Positions 33,901 through 45,506 are shown, counted from the stretch's first letter. The stretch is 64,000 nucleotides of DNA from Schistocerca nitens (GCF_023898315.1 NC_064615.1:737287450-737351449), one strand, 5' to 3'. A program made the numbers and translations. Notes: generated from the sequence alone by a model not told the origin.

Positions 33901-36245
33901 TCTAGAAACTGGTGCTACCGGACGTGTATCCAATACGACAAAATGACATTTAATGGCCAAGATAAAGAATCAGAAAATCCACCCGATCACCTACACTAAA
34001 CGTGGGTTGTGGGGAGTAGCATCTCATCCTGACTCTTGGAGTGACACATTGGACTGCCGACATCCGGAATTAGGCTGTATGGTTACACGCATCGGAGATA
34101 TAATGTACACTACATGGTGAAAGAAGTGGTAGGACGTCATGGTCAGTGTGGGTAAGCGAATTTTTATTTCAGTTGTTTGTTGTTAAAATTCATGTGATAG
34201 TAGCATATTTCTGTTACATAATCATCTATCCATAGGAAAACTACAAGTAAATTTGATATCAAGAGACTTTCAAATCGTAGTGCGACTATCAAATTCGCTA
34301 GTTATAGGCCCTGTACAGCACTGACAGCGAAGTTTGGTTACATACCAGCTACTGCTGAGGTGATAGGACCTGATGTTTCTTCAACAGATTTTGGGTAAAC
34401 TGCAATTCACTCAAACACCATTAAAAAGAAAAGAAAAAATACTTACACATGCTCACATACATGCGCATACATGTGCATTTATCTTACGTTTTTGCACAAG
34501 TAGTTTCTCAACTGAAGTGCTTTCCTACAAATGACATTAAAAACTGTTCATCTTGTTTTGTAGTAGATAGTTGTTTTAAAAATTTGTTGCGACATAATAC
34601 CACCATCTGCCCATGATATCTACAGAATTTATCTTAGGCCCTGTCTACGTGGGACCAATATAAGATGTTTTTATATTTTCGTGTCTGAGCCTACTCGAGG
34701 ACATTCACTCGCTCCTCCTTTCCTTCAGTTCTCCTTGTGAGAAGTTACAAACCGAGGCCACATCAATATTGCATGAAGTCTCGCTATCCTTAACATTCCT
34801 ATTTTCAGTAACCCATGGAGGAAGTAAGGTGATATATCCATGTTGTTGCAAATAGCAAACTATCTGTGAGTATCCGCACAACATATAGATGACATGCCGT
34901 TTCACCGCTCTGAAGTTGTCAGCAAACAACAGAAGTGTTCAGAAGCTATAAAAGATGTAAACCGAAGCATATGTCATCTTTGATGTTGGATTATGGACCC
35001 TCATATGCTAGTAATATTGCATTGGTCATTTTGATGCTATAGCAACATGAGACTACTACATTAAACTCAGTAAATAAAAATTCCTACATGTAAATGTGTA
35101 TATATTTCAAGTAGCTGAAGTTGTTTTATTATACACTAAGGATAAATTCGTCTGGTGAAACATAATTGCATTTATTTAGTTTTCAGTTGCTCACAGAGAA
35201 TTAACCTGAAAATAACCAGTGTGAATTACAATTGAGGCTTCCAAAGCTACTCAATAGTTCCTATAAGCTGTATCCATACGTGATCATCATTCATAGTTAG
35301 GGTACAGTAGGGGCGTCAAAGTTAACAAATCAGTAAGCTTTACATGCTGTAATATCATATCTTGTTAACTACATTACTTTAATCATTCTCAGTGGTTATT
35401 CCGAAAATATAAACATTTCTTCAGACCAAGAATACCTCACGAAGAAAGAAATTTGCTAAGAATACCGTAAAAACAAAGCAAATAACATTGGTGATTTATG
35501 CATTTCGGCACTGTCGCTTTGAACACGGAAGCGTTTTTTGCTTATCGACGTTTGCACAAGTAATTCCTGCTTATATGATGCAACAACAGTTTCATACGTA
35601 GCTTCACATTTGACTTTTACACATCATTAGGGCATTCCTCTAAATGTTGTAGCTCCAACTTCGATCATTGATTCACTGCTCCTTTTCTTTCACTGAATCC
35701 CTGCTTTTGCGGCAACATGATCATCTGTTTGCCTGTTCACTAAGGCTGAATCCTATTTGGGAACAATGTCTGTTCTCATAGTTTGTCTACCACAGTTTGC
35801 AATCTGTCTCCTATGAACATCATAAAGTCTTACAATTTACAACTGCTAAATATGCCTCGCGCTTACCAGTTGGCAGGAGCTGAGAACCCTACGTTCTTTG
35901 CCACTGTCGATGGTACACACTGGGCTAGGCCATCTCCAAGAGCTAACTGAATGCAGAGGACCAACGTTCGGGGGCTATGAAACTACCTTTAAGATCCTCA
36001 TTCATTTAATGCATTAGATTAATCAGGGCTTCACAGTCGACGTGCTCTGCTAGCAGACGGTGTGTGCAGGCCTGCGAGCAGCGAGTGCTGTACTCCCTGC
36101 ATCGGTACAAGGAACAGGGTAGGTTCAGGAGACGTGTAGGGACTTGTGTAAACGAGGAAATAGATCCTAAGGGAAATGCTTGGAGAAATGTAGAATGTCA
36201 TTATATTCGTGTTGCAGTGTAGGTCAGTTACTTCAGTGCAAATTG
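33901..36245. other. No gene recognised
   Basis: AT-rich, mostly short frames. A GC-richer patch at about 36040-36130 shows no recognised homology. Confidence 0.45.
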
Positions 36246-36256
36246 GATACTGGAAA

Positions 36257-36445
36257 AGCCGAGTGGTCTAAGGCGCTGCAGTCATGGACTGTGCGGCTGG
36301 TCCCGGCGGAGGTTCGAGTCCTCCCTCTGGCATGGGTGTGTGTGTTTGTCCTTAGGATAATTTAGGTTAAGTAGTGTGTAAGCTTAGGGACTGATGACCT
36401 TAGCAGTTAAGTCTCATAAGATTTCACACACATTTGAACATTTTT
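36257..36445 (+). mobile_element. tRNA-Leu-like SINE, family B
   Basis: The head 'AGCCGAGTGGTCTAAGGCGC' and 'GGTTCGAGTCCTCCC' give good A and B boxes and read like a tRNA-Leu. The body ('CCTTAGGATAATTTAGG', 'GGGACTGATGACCTTAGCAG') is clearly related to the body of family A. Exact 11-base duplication GATACTGGAAA at 36246-36256 and 36446-36456. Confidence 0.95.
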
Positions 36446-36456
36446 GATACTGGAAA

Positions 36457-36822
36457 CTTTCTCATTTTCCTTTCAGTTGCTATGCGACTACCGATTTATT
36501 TCCCAATATAACTTGGGCTCCGTTTGTAGACTCACAAACTAATAAATCCTACGACAAACCTACATTTTCTACACTATCTTAAACGCTGCTAAGAATGTCA
36601 CATCCAGGGGTGTGCCTGTGGTATCTACATTTTCTTAGAGCGCTACAGAATATGCAACAAATTATTTGCAAAGATTTTCGAACATGGCTCTCAACGTCGT
36701 GTGTCATAATCTGTGTGGGATGCATGAGTCTCATGTTTGATAACAGAACCACGTCAAATTGTTCTACCTAAAATACGAACAAACACCGTCCGAACAGCCT
36801 ATAAAGACCCAACGGTATCGAC
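36457..36822. other. No gene recognised
   Basis: No homology noticed. Confidence 0.4.
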
Positions 36823-37114
36823 CGGCCGCCGTGTCGTCCTCAGCCCATAGGCGTCAACCGATGCGGATTCGGAGGGGCATCTTGTCACCACACCTGCTCC
36901 CCCGGCCGTTGTCAGTTTTCATGACCAGTGCCGCTACTTCTCAATCAAGTAGCGTAGCTCCTCAATTGGCCGGACAAGGGCTGAGTGCATCTGGCGTGCC
37001 AACAGCACTCGGCAGAGCCGGACGGTGGGCCATCCAAGTGTTAGCCAAGCTCGACAGTGCTTAACTTCGGTGATCTGAAGAGAACCGGTGCTAGCACTGC
37101 AGCAAGGCCGCTGG
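36823..37114 (-). mobile_element. 5S-rRNA-derived SINE, second copy
   Basis: Minus strand begins 'GCCAGCGGCCTTGC', with 'ATCACCGAAGTTAAGCACTG' and 'CTTGGATGG'. The internal 5S segment missing from the copy at 8247 is present here ('TCGAGCTTGGCTAACA'). The body matches that copy ('GCACTCAGCCCTTGT', 'AAGTAGCGGC', 'GATGCCCCTCCGAATCCGCA'). No clean duplication found. Confidence 0.9.
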
Positions 37115-37655
37115 CTCAACCTGAAGTGGACCCATATATTCAGCTGCAGCAACCAAGTATACGTATTTTTATCAAATCGCGTGAAAAAACACAAGGACTT
37201 TGATAAATGTAGTGCAATTTAGTAACATTAGAACGGCACATTACTTGATTTAGTTCCTCTTCTTCCTCCTCGACACAGAGCTTCCTTTTAAGTTTTGAAA
37301 TCTTTTGCATGCTCACGTCCTTCACAACTGTCGCTTCCATATTTTTTGACATGGAATGACATGTAGTGTCTTTGAAAATTGAATTTCTTGAAATATTCAG
37401 TGTCTTGTGATGGGTAAAAAAGGGATAGAGATCTATACGGGAGAGATAGGCAACGGTCTTCAACTACCCGCCTTACAGTCAGTCTTTGTTGCGAGTGACA
37501 CGTTGATGCTTCCCTTGACTCTTTACTTCAACAAAAATAAGTATTTTCCGTGATTTTAGTTTATAATACACCTTAATATTATCTAGCATGTCAATACTTT
37601 TCCATTTTTCCCGAAGTTAGACTGTGAGTAGTTCCGTAAACTTAAATTTCAGAGC
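37115..37655. other. No gene recognised
   Basis: No homology noticed. Confidence 0.4.
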
Positions 37656-37659
37656 TGCA

Positions 37660-38185
37660 TAGGTCTGGAAGGAACACATAGAAAATGTTGTGAGGAAGGG
37701 TAACCAAAGAGTGCGTTTTATTAACAGGACGCTTAGAAAATGTAACAGATCTACTAAACAGACTTCCTACACTACGCTTGTCGGTGATCTTTGAGAATAC
37801 TGGTGTGCAGTGTGTGATTCTTATCAGAAAGGATTGACGAAGTACATCGAGAAAGTTCAAAGAATGGCGGCACGATTTGTATTATCGCGAGATAGGGGAC
37901 AGAGTGTCACTGAAATGATACAGGATTTGGGTTGGACGTCGTTAAAGCAAAGGCGTTTTTCGTTGCGGCGGAACCTTCTCACGATATTACTTTCTTATCT
38001 GAATGCGAAAATATTTTATTGACACCGACCTACATAGGGAGAAACGATCACCATAATCAGAGCTCGCACCGAAAGTTGCAGATGTTGGTTTATTTCCGCG
38101 CGCTGTACGAGATTGGAATAATAGAGATTTATTGTGACGGTAGTTCGATGAACCCTCTGCCATGTAGATGTAGATGTAGATGTAG
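37660..38185 (+). pseudogene. 5'-truncated GATGTA-tailed non-LTR element (3' end)
   Basis: Same family as 24519-26610: 'WKEHIENVVRKGNQRVRFIN' (near 37668), 'YQKGLTKYIEKVQRMAARFV' (near 37820), 'MIQDLGWTSLKQRRFSLRRN' and 'LLT' (near 37915), and 'LTPTYIGRNDHHNQ'. The tail contains four GATGTA units (38162-38185). Frameshifted around 37790 and 38020. Confidence 0.85.
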
Positions 38186-40077
38186 CTACATACCGTCACG
38201 TTGTTTGTCGTTGTGTTCTCGTTCACTTTGGGATAGTTAGTCACCCGTAAAACTTCATTTATTTTTAAGTTTTGACGGGAATTAGTATTTCTTTTTGTGC
38301 AGATGCTAAGTAAGTACGTTTCCAGGATTGATTCCACTAACGGCAGATCGAGAGAAGAAGACTTCAGACTGCTGTTAATAAAGTAAAAAATGCTAGTTGT
38401 TGAGTCAGAAAAGTTTCTGTAGAGTTCAGTATTCCAAGGAAACCCCTAGAGCGAAACATAGAAATCGGTTGTGATGTAACAACTGCAATAAGTCCAGCCA
38501 ATGAGGAATGTCTTGTATGATTTCCTATCATTTTCTCTACGAAACTTACCTGTAACAAGAAGTTCAATAAAACATGTTAAGATTATTGGATATTCTTTTA
38601 ATACGATGTCCTCTTTGTTTTCAAAGTGTTTTTTGCAGCTGGCCATGTATTCCTTGCGTGTCTGGCCATCTAACCATGATACATGGGTGAAATGGCCAAG
38701 CGTTACATAATTTAAAAAAGTTCCTAGTTAGTTTGACATTTGATCTAATTTCGTAGTTTGACATTTGATCTAACTTCGTGAACGAAGTCTTATTTTGTTT
38801 TTTTTTATTAATATATATAAAGTATATGTAAATTTCTCAGTTTTTTGTGTATTAGAGTTTGATATCGGCATCTGATAAAAAACGAGGCCATATATCCCTG
38901 TTTTACCCTGCACGAAACATTTTAACCCATTTTTTGTGTAAAAAAAGATAATATTCCTCGAATTGCATGTTTAAATGCGTAGACAGTCGGTGTCGCACAG
39001 CTCTGACTGCCAATGCGGAGACATTGTCGGTGTCAGACAATTCCGTCTCACCATTGCTGCTGTTAGATGGCACCATTGGAAAAACTGTCCCTTCCCTACT
39101 GTAGTTGGCACTTCTCCAGTGTTGTCGGCGCCAAGGGGTGCGCGCGCATTTCCCCTTACCCCCTCCCCCGCCCAAAAAAAACCACGCTGTAACTGCTCTG
39201 CTCGCGAGCAAGAGCCCAGGCGCGAATGCTCACGCTCAAAATCAGCTAGTTGTTAAGCCCCGGATCATAGGCTTAGCAATATCCGTCCCCTGCTGCCGCA
39301 GTGGTCAGATTGTCATGCATGTATAGATGCACATCAAAAATTTCTGGATTATAGGTAGCATACGAATTATATGGAGCGTAGCATCAAAAGCAGGAAATTT
39401 CAATTAAAGAGATAAGAACAGTGGTTTTGAAAGTTTTTTTCTTTTATTTGTTAGTGCTGTTGCTTTAATTAATATCACAGCTACCGATGTTATAAAAAGC
39501 AAAGTGACTCCTAACAAAATGACCCCAATATATCAGTGCCTCACACTGAATTGAATCTCTTTAATAACTGAATTAAATTTCTTCGTCTTTCAGCAAAATA
39601 AGGTGACAAAACGAAATATTCATTCGGTTTAGATAGTAGTAGAACAACACAAAATTCAAGTACTGGGAAAAAAATCATTCTGAAGTTTACGAAATTGATT
39701 TGCAACACAAACTGTTACATTTTTGTTTTTGTAATGTAATAACGATTTTATGATTAAAATAGACACAAACAGTCTAATTACTCTTTTTTGTTGATTAGAT
39801 TCTACAGTTTTAAATTCCCCTAAATAATGTGAAGGTAAAACACTTCCTGTGAAATCATTCTGCAGTGCTACATAAACAGAAGAGATAAAAAATGTATTGT
39901 AAAGCCGTAGTGGTTAACATGCGAATAAATGCAATAAATGAAAGCAAACATAAAGCCTAGCTGATGTTCATGAACACATTAGAAACTGAGCTCTCAACTC
40001 TATCTTCACCATGTGCCAGCCTCTGCCGTCGAATTAGGTCTTCTTTCTCTTACTGATTGTGTATTCATTTTATTTTA
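38186..40077. other. No gene recognised
   Basis: Mostly AT-rich. A GC-rich patch (about 38975-39310) with runs of C and GCGC steps stands out but has no homology I recognise. Confidence 0.4.
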
Positions 40078-41499
40078 CACTCCTGGAAATGGAAAAAAGA
40101 ACACATTGATACCGGTGTGTCAGACCCACCATACTTGCTCCGGACACTGCGAGAGGGCTGTACAAGCATTGATCACACGCCCGGCACAGCGGACACACCA
40201 GGAACCGCGGTGTTGGCCGTCGAATGGCGCTAACTGCGCAGCATTTGTGCACCGCCGCCGTCAGTGTCAGCCAGTTTGCCGTGGCATACGGAGCTCCATC
40301 GCAGTCTTTAACACTGGTAGCATGCCGCGACAGCGTGGACGTGAACCGTATGTGCAGTTGACGGACTTTGAGTGAGGGCGTATAGTGGGCATGCGGGAGG
40401 CCGGGTGGACGTACCGCCGAATTGCTCAACACGTGGGGCGTGAGGTCTCCACAGTACATCGATGTTGTCGCCAGTGGTCGGCGGAAGGTGCACGTGCCCG
40501 TCGACCTGGGACCGGACCGCTGCGACGCACGGATGCACGCCAAGACCGTAGGATCCTACGCAGTGCCGTAGGGGACCGCACCGCCACTTCCCAGCAAATT
40601 AGGGACACTGTTGCTCCTGGGGTATCGGCGAGGACCATTCGCAACCGTCTCCATGAAGCTGGGCTACGGTCCCGCACACCGTTAGGCCGTCTTCCGCTCA
40701 CGCCCCAACATCGTGCAGCCCGCCTCCAGTGGTGTCGCGACAGGCGTGAATGGAGGGACGAATGGAGACGTGTCGTCTTCAGCGATGAGAGTCGCTTCTG
40801 CCTTGGTGCCAATTATGGTCGTATGTGTGTTTGGCGCCGTGCAGATGAGCGCCACAATCAGGACTGCATACGACCGAGGCACACAGGGCCAACACCCGGC
40901 ATCATGGTGTGGGGAGCGATCTCCTACACTGGCCGTACACCACTAGTGATCGTCGAGGGGACACTGAATAGTGCACGGTACATCCAAACCGTCATCGAAC
41001 CCATCGTTCTACCATTCCTAGACCGGAAAGGGAACTTGCTGTTCCAACAGGACAATGCACGTCCGCATGTATCCCGTGCCACCCAACGTGCTCTAGAAGG
41101 TGTAAGTCAACTACCCTGGCCAGCAAGATCTCCGGATCTGTCCCCCATTGAGCATGTTTGGGACTGGATGAAGCGTCGTCTCACGCGGTCTGCACGTCCA
41201 GCACGAACGCTGGTCCAACTGAGGCGCCAGGTGGAAATGGCATGGCAAGCCGTTCCACAGGACTACATCCAGCATCTCTACGATCGTCTCCATGGGAGAA
41301 TAGCAGCCTGCATTGCTGCGAAAGGTGGATATACACTGTACTAGTGCCGACATTGTGCATGCTCTGTTGCCTGTGTCTATGTGCCTGTGGTTCTGTCAGT
41401 GTGATCATGTGATGTATCTGACCCCAGGAATGTGTCAATAAAGTTTCACCTTCCTGGGACAATGAATTCACGGTGTTCTTATTTCAATTTCCAGGAGTG
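40078..41499 (+). mobile_element. Tc1-like transposon, structurally complete
   Basis: Terminal inverted repeats 'CACTCCTGGAAATGGAAAAA' (left) and 'CACTCCTGGAAATTGAAATA' (right, minus strand), both continuing 'AGAACAC'. TA duplications at 40076-40077 and 41500-41501. Length 1422 bp, normal for the group. GC-rich compared with its surroundings, which suggests recent arrival. Confidence 0.95.
40322..41344 (+). pseudogene. Tc1-like transposase with one in-frame stop
   Basis: The frame begins 'MPRQRGREPYVQLTDFE' at 40322, meets a TGA at 40373-40375, and resumes in the same frame 'GRIVGMREAGWTYRRIAQHV' to the natural end 'AAKGGYTLY' at 41344. TGA in place of the Arg usual at this position of Tc1 proteins fits CGA-to-TGA decay. 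The N-terminal HTH domains are followed by the catalytic triad: D in 'VVFSDESRFCLG', D in 'LLFQQDNARPH', E in 'SPDLSPIEHVWD'. Exactly 32 residues separate the second D and the E, two fewer than the 34 typical of Tc1. A downstream Met at 40385 could start a 319-residue protein lacking the first ~20 residues. Confidence 0.92.
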
Positions 41500-41501
41500 T
41501 A

Positions 41502-42900
41502 TGTTTTGGGTTACCTAACTTCCAACATTAGAGTACTTTTTCTCCTATTTTTCGGGAGTGGCATCAGTATTACTTTCGATCAGAATAATTTGCAGCCAGA
41601 ATGTTATGTCCAAAATAAATCAAGACTTGGCTACACAGGTCTCCCTCCACTATGAAACATTGTAATTATTCTAAAATTAATAGTGTCTCTTCTGACACGT
41701 TGTTATTAAATTCCATCCAGTGTAATAGTAAGTACTTCACCGCCTAACATATTATCGAACCATTTACAGAAAAAAGGAGGTAACGAGGTCTAGCATCACG
41801 GGAAGAAAGATAGTGACGTGTGGCGCCAATAGAAGTGTTACTGGTAGGAACAACGGAATACATGCTCGTTTGGCCTCTCATCCATCCATCTGGATAATTT
41901 TTTTTTCTTAATTGTGGAAGTACCTTCGAACCTATTTCTCCCCTTCCCACACCTCCACTTTCCCATTCCACCACTCCCCCCCCCCAACACACACACACAC
42001 ACAAACACCCTTCGTTCTTTCCCGTTTTGTCCACTCTGTTGACGAAATTCAATAAAAGAAACCAGGGAAAAAGTATGCGACATTATCTTCTTCAATAAGG
42101 TTCTTCTAAAATTTTGGTTCAGTCAACGCTTGTAAGCTATATTTACCTGTGTCCTTTCAAATCTTTTATGTATCAATAATCTCATTCATATTATTTCGAT
42201 TTGTTTAGTTCTGTAAGACGTAATTATCAGAGCTACAAAAGAAGAAAACAAGTGTATTGCACATAAGTTAAACGCTGCAGAATAGTGTAAGCAGGGGTGG
42301 TCATACCTAAAATTTCTTGAGTTTGGTAGTACTATCGAAAATCCAGTCATTTTATGCCACTGTTGACTATTTTTGAAGAGATCCATATTTTGTGGAATAA
42401 TATAGAAGATTCAAACAATTTTCTAGTTTTGGAATGTTGAATTATTCCACGTGTACCTACAGTACCAAGTTTAAATCTGTACTCTTTTAAGTATTCCGCT
42501 GTCAAACTGTACTTATTTACATAGAATCTGCAGTGTGAAGATTTAACACTTTCAGGCAGGGGAAAACACCTTGCAACCACTTTCCTGTACAGTTTTTCTT
42601 GTGCTGCCTTGTACTCAGTGCATGCCAATTCGTGTTCCAGCCTCATACGGATAAGGGGTGTCCCATGACGTTTACTTACTTCCCCTTAGTCGAACCACGT
42701 TCGAGAAGAGATGTCAGGTTGTTTGGCGGCTAGGAGTCGGCCATTACGTTGCTGGGATATATGCCATTATACTAGCCCAGTTATAGTAAGCATCTTTAAC
42801 GATCGTTGGTTTGAAACTAATATCATTTTATACACAGCAGTATTAAGAATTTAAGGTTAATGTTTCGTTATATTTTCTAGTAGTGAAGAATATTGTGTAG
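41502..42900. other. No gene recognised
   Basis: AT-rich. Contains a C/CA low-complexity tract at about 41975-42007. Confidence 0.45.
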
Positions 42901-43573
42901 AATGGGCAGGTTAACAACTTTACACAAGAGTTCTAGGTAAATCTCAAGCCTCTCCAGAAAGTCTCATTGGGTGAAGGACGACACCACTGTTGATGGTGAT
43001 CCATCCATGGGAAGAGAACGTTTGGCTCAGCGAAATCTACGAAGAAACTCGTGAAAAGAGGAATATTGTGTTGTCAGTAGAGAAGTAGTCGTAACAGCAG
43101 AATGGATCGTTCAGGAGAGCTCAGTGATTTCGAACGTGGACTAGTCATTAGATGTCACTGGAGCAAAAAATCCAACATGGATGTTGCAATCCTTCCAAAG
43201 TTGCTCAAGTCGACTGTTGGCGACCTGATTCTGAAGTGGAAACACGAGGGACTCATCACAGGCACGCCAAGTTCAGGGAGACATCAAGTACCGACAGACA
43301 GGGACCGTCAAGCACTGTCAGCGGGAGGAATCACTCCTAAGTTCGAATGTTCTACTAGAAGTCCAGCCAGCACAATGTCTGAGAGCAGGTGGCTAAAAAG
43401 AATAGGGTATAACAATCGAACAGTTCCTCACAATTCACGCAATTCAATAGCCAGTGCTAAGTGACACTTGAGGTGGTGCAAAGAGCGACGCCACTGACAA
43501 TGAATGACTGGAAACTAGTGATCTGAAATGAATAATTCCGCTATACAGTGTGAGAATCCAATGGAATGGTTTC

Positions 43574-43976
43574 TGTTACGTCTGCCACAGACGGCCCCTG
43601 CCAGGCAGACTACACTCAAGACACCCCTGTGTACCATATAACATACACAAGCACTTGCAGGTACAACCAAGAGGCAACAATTCTTCAAAATGAACAGAAC
43701 TTGCTAGAGACTAATGAGAACCTTTTTTTGCAGAGGTCGCCTCACTGACACAGGAAAGTTGGAGTACTCCGCTTTATAAGGCCAGCGCAGCAGCAGTACA
43801 GCCAGTTCCTCGCCGTGCTAGGACCAGCTCCGAAGGACCTCACTGACGCTCTTGATGACTAGTCGTCTACATGTTACTTGTTTTCTTTGTGTGTATATAG
43901 TGATTGTTCGAGAAGTGTAGTTCAGTTTCAATAAACGACATTATACTGAGTGTTCTACAATACTGAGTATTCTTCA
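43574..43976 (+). repeat. LTR (forward arm)
   Basis: 403 bp, TG...CA. It holds a TATA-like 'CTTTATAAGG' near 43773 and a polyadenylation signal 'TTCAATAAACG' near 43928, so U3, R and U5 can be placed in a normal order. Followed at once by 'TGGCGAC', a primer-binding-site-like start seen in Ty3/gypsy-type elements (family inference). Confidence 0.88.
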
Positions 43977-43999
43977 ATGGCGACAAGGATGGCATCCAC

Positions 44000-44418
44000 T
44001 GAAGAATACTCAGTATTGTAGAACACTCCGTATAATGTCGTTTATTGAAACTGAACTACACTTCTCGAACAATCAATATATACACACAAAGAAAACAAAT
44101 AACAAGTAGACGACTATTCATCAAGAGCTTCGGTGAGGTCCGTCGGAGCTGGTCCTAGCTCGGCGAGGAACTGGCTGTAATGCTGCTGCGCTGGCCTTAT
44201 AAAGCCGGCGAAGGCCGGCAGAGTGCTCCAACTTTTCCTGTGTCAGTGAGGCGACCTCTGCAAAAAAAGGTTCGCATTACTCTCTAGCAAGTTCTGTTTA
44301 TTTTGAAGAACTGTTTTCCTCTTGGTTGCGCCTGCAAGTGCTTGTGTATGTTAAATGGTACACAGGGGTGTCTTGAGTGTAGTCTGCCTGGCAGGGGCCG
44401 TCTGTGGCAGACGTAACA
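44000..44418 (-). repeat. LTR (inverted arm)
   Basis: 419 bp. Carries the same TATA and AATAAA signals on the minus strand. Longer than the forward arm because it keeps a GC-rich palindrome ('GCCGGCCTTCGCCGGC') just upstream of the TATA box that the other arm lacks. Confidence 0.88.
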
Positions 44419-44752
44419 GTTTCGGTTTGGCGAACTCCTGGAGAATTTCACCTTCAGTTGTATGTAGTGCCACCAGTGATGTACAGAGGAAGTAGAGTCC
44501 GGACCTGAACCAAACGGAATATATTTGAGATGAGTTAGAACGTCGACTTTGCGCCAAAGTGCAGCGTCCACCATCGCTACCTTCCATGATTTCCGCTCTT
44601 GAGAAAGAATGGGCTGCGATTCCTCCTGAGACATTCTGACGTCTCACTGAAAGCGTCCCCAGCAGAGTTCAAGCTGTCATTGAGGCCGAGGGTGAATACA
44701 CCCTATATTAATGTCCACTGATAGGCGTCCGTATACTTTTCATCAGCTGATG

Positions 44753-45223
44753 AATAGTCATCTTAATCACCTATTCAGAACAGGTTAATTTAAGACATCT
44801 GGGACATAAGCCACTCAAACACCTATACGTCGCTGCCGTATAAGATACAAGGAAATGCGTCGCTCCTACCTGATAACTGCCCAAGTGCGCTGCTAAGCTG
44901 CCCTGAGAGGTCATCATTTATCTCGGTGTCTCATTAATTATACTGCTCCAAAGACCATCAAAAGAACAGATAAACATCAGAGTGGTTGGAAGTGGTGAAG
45001 CTCTCACGATAGGTCCACTTCGCTGCAGGTATGCTCAGTAAAGTGACAACACAACAGTAAACGGTTCGTGTTCTACTATGTCATACGATAAGGTTCTAGA
45101 CTCTATTGAAAATAAATTTTCACGTGGCAGTGGCCTCCTACAAGCTAGTAGATAGTGTGACTCTTATCCAGGTCCAAAATACATTAAGCAGCATGGCATA
45201 TGGTGTGTCCTGCAGCAGAGTTC
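44753..45223. other. Region downstream of the ionotropic receptor stop codon
   Basis: It should contain the receptor's 3' UTR on the minus strand. I see no canonical AATAAA on that strand within the first ~450 bases, so the poly(A) site is not located. Confidence 0.4.
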
Positions 45224-45506
45224 TCAACGCAGGAATGCCCTGGGCACCAGCGTGTTGTCGGTGCCGGGCTTCTGCTGCCTCTTCTGGTGCCCCTGCTTGG
45301 CGGCAACCAGCCTGTGCAGCAGCAGCTCTAGCAGCAGCGCCGCCAGGGATGCGGCGACGCCGTAGCACAGCATGAGCAGCGCGGGCGACACCTCGGTGAG
45401 GCCCACCTCGGCGTAGCCGCTGTCGCGGTTGAGGCAGCGCGGCTTCTGCGCCACCCAGCGCGTCCACTCGCGCTGCGTCATTCCCGTCTCTCGCAGCCAC
45501 GTCAGC
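45224..45506 (-). CDS. Ionotropic receptor, last coding exon (end of S2, M4, C-tail)
   Basis: Follows an acceptor 'GTTACAG' on the minus strand. The first base completes the split codon AC|G (Thr) from exon 52294-52565. It encodes 93 further residues to a TGA. The start 'LTWLRETGMTQREWTRWVAQ' and 'KPRC' matches the end of the ligand-binding domain of insect ionotropic receptors. Its Cys probably pairs with that of 'EKCSL' in the previous exon, as in glutamate receptors. 'PALLMLCYGVAASLAALLLE' and the residues after it form M4, and 'HRLVAAKQGHQKRQQKPG' begins a short basic cytosolic tail. The exon is GC-rich compared with the flanking introns and lacks stops or shifts, as expected for a live gene. 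The IR75/IR64a-like placement rests on pattern only. Confidence 0.9.

Larger units (their letters stand above)
43574..44418. mobile_element. Palindromic LTR unit: LTR, 23-bp spacer, inverted LTR
   Basis: Two long terminal repeats of one retrotransposon family face each other, their 3' ends toward the centre. Both outer ends are TGTTACG and both inner ends close with CA. A 5-base duplication GTTTC flanks the whole structure (43569-43573 and 44419-44423). The spacer (43977-43999) starts like a primer-binding site ('TGGCGACAAGG'). No internal retrotransposon genes. It lies inside a Tc1-like transposase gene. The arms differ by scattered substitutions and an indel of about 14-16 bases near the TATA box. 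Confidence 0.93.
43102..44711 (+). pseudogene. Tc1-like transposase split by the inverted-LTR unit
   Basis: The N-terminus 'MDRSGELSDFERGLVIRCHW' (43102) is the Tc1 start block. Decayed central sequence 'LRWCKERRH' lies near 43470. The gene is interrupted at 43573/44419. After the insertion the frame of the relatives resumes with 'VWRTPGEFHLQLYVVPPV', then 'PSMISALEKEWAAIPPETF' and 'VPSRVQAVIEAEGEYTLY' to the stop at 44709-44711. Skipping the insertion and one copy of its 5-base duplication rejoins the coding frame. Several older stops and shifts exist outside the insertion, so the gene was probably already dead. A possible 3' terminal repeat is at 44728-44752 ('GTCCGTATACTTTTCATCAG'). Confidence 0.85.

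Noticed and set aside
40013-40375. Separate 120-codon plus-strand gene
   Set aside because: It is the Tc1 leader and terminal repeat plus the first 17 codons of the transposase, ending at its premature stop.
43564-44425. Assembly-style inverted duplication of host DNA
   Set aside because: The arms have LTR hallmarks (TG/CA ends, TATA, AATAAA), are diverged from each other and are flanked by a 5-bp duplication. An artefact would give identical arms and no duplication.
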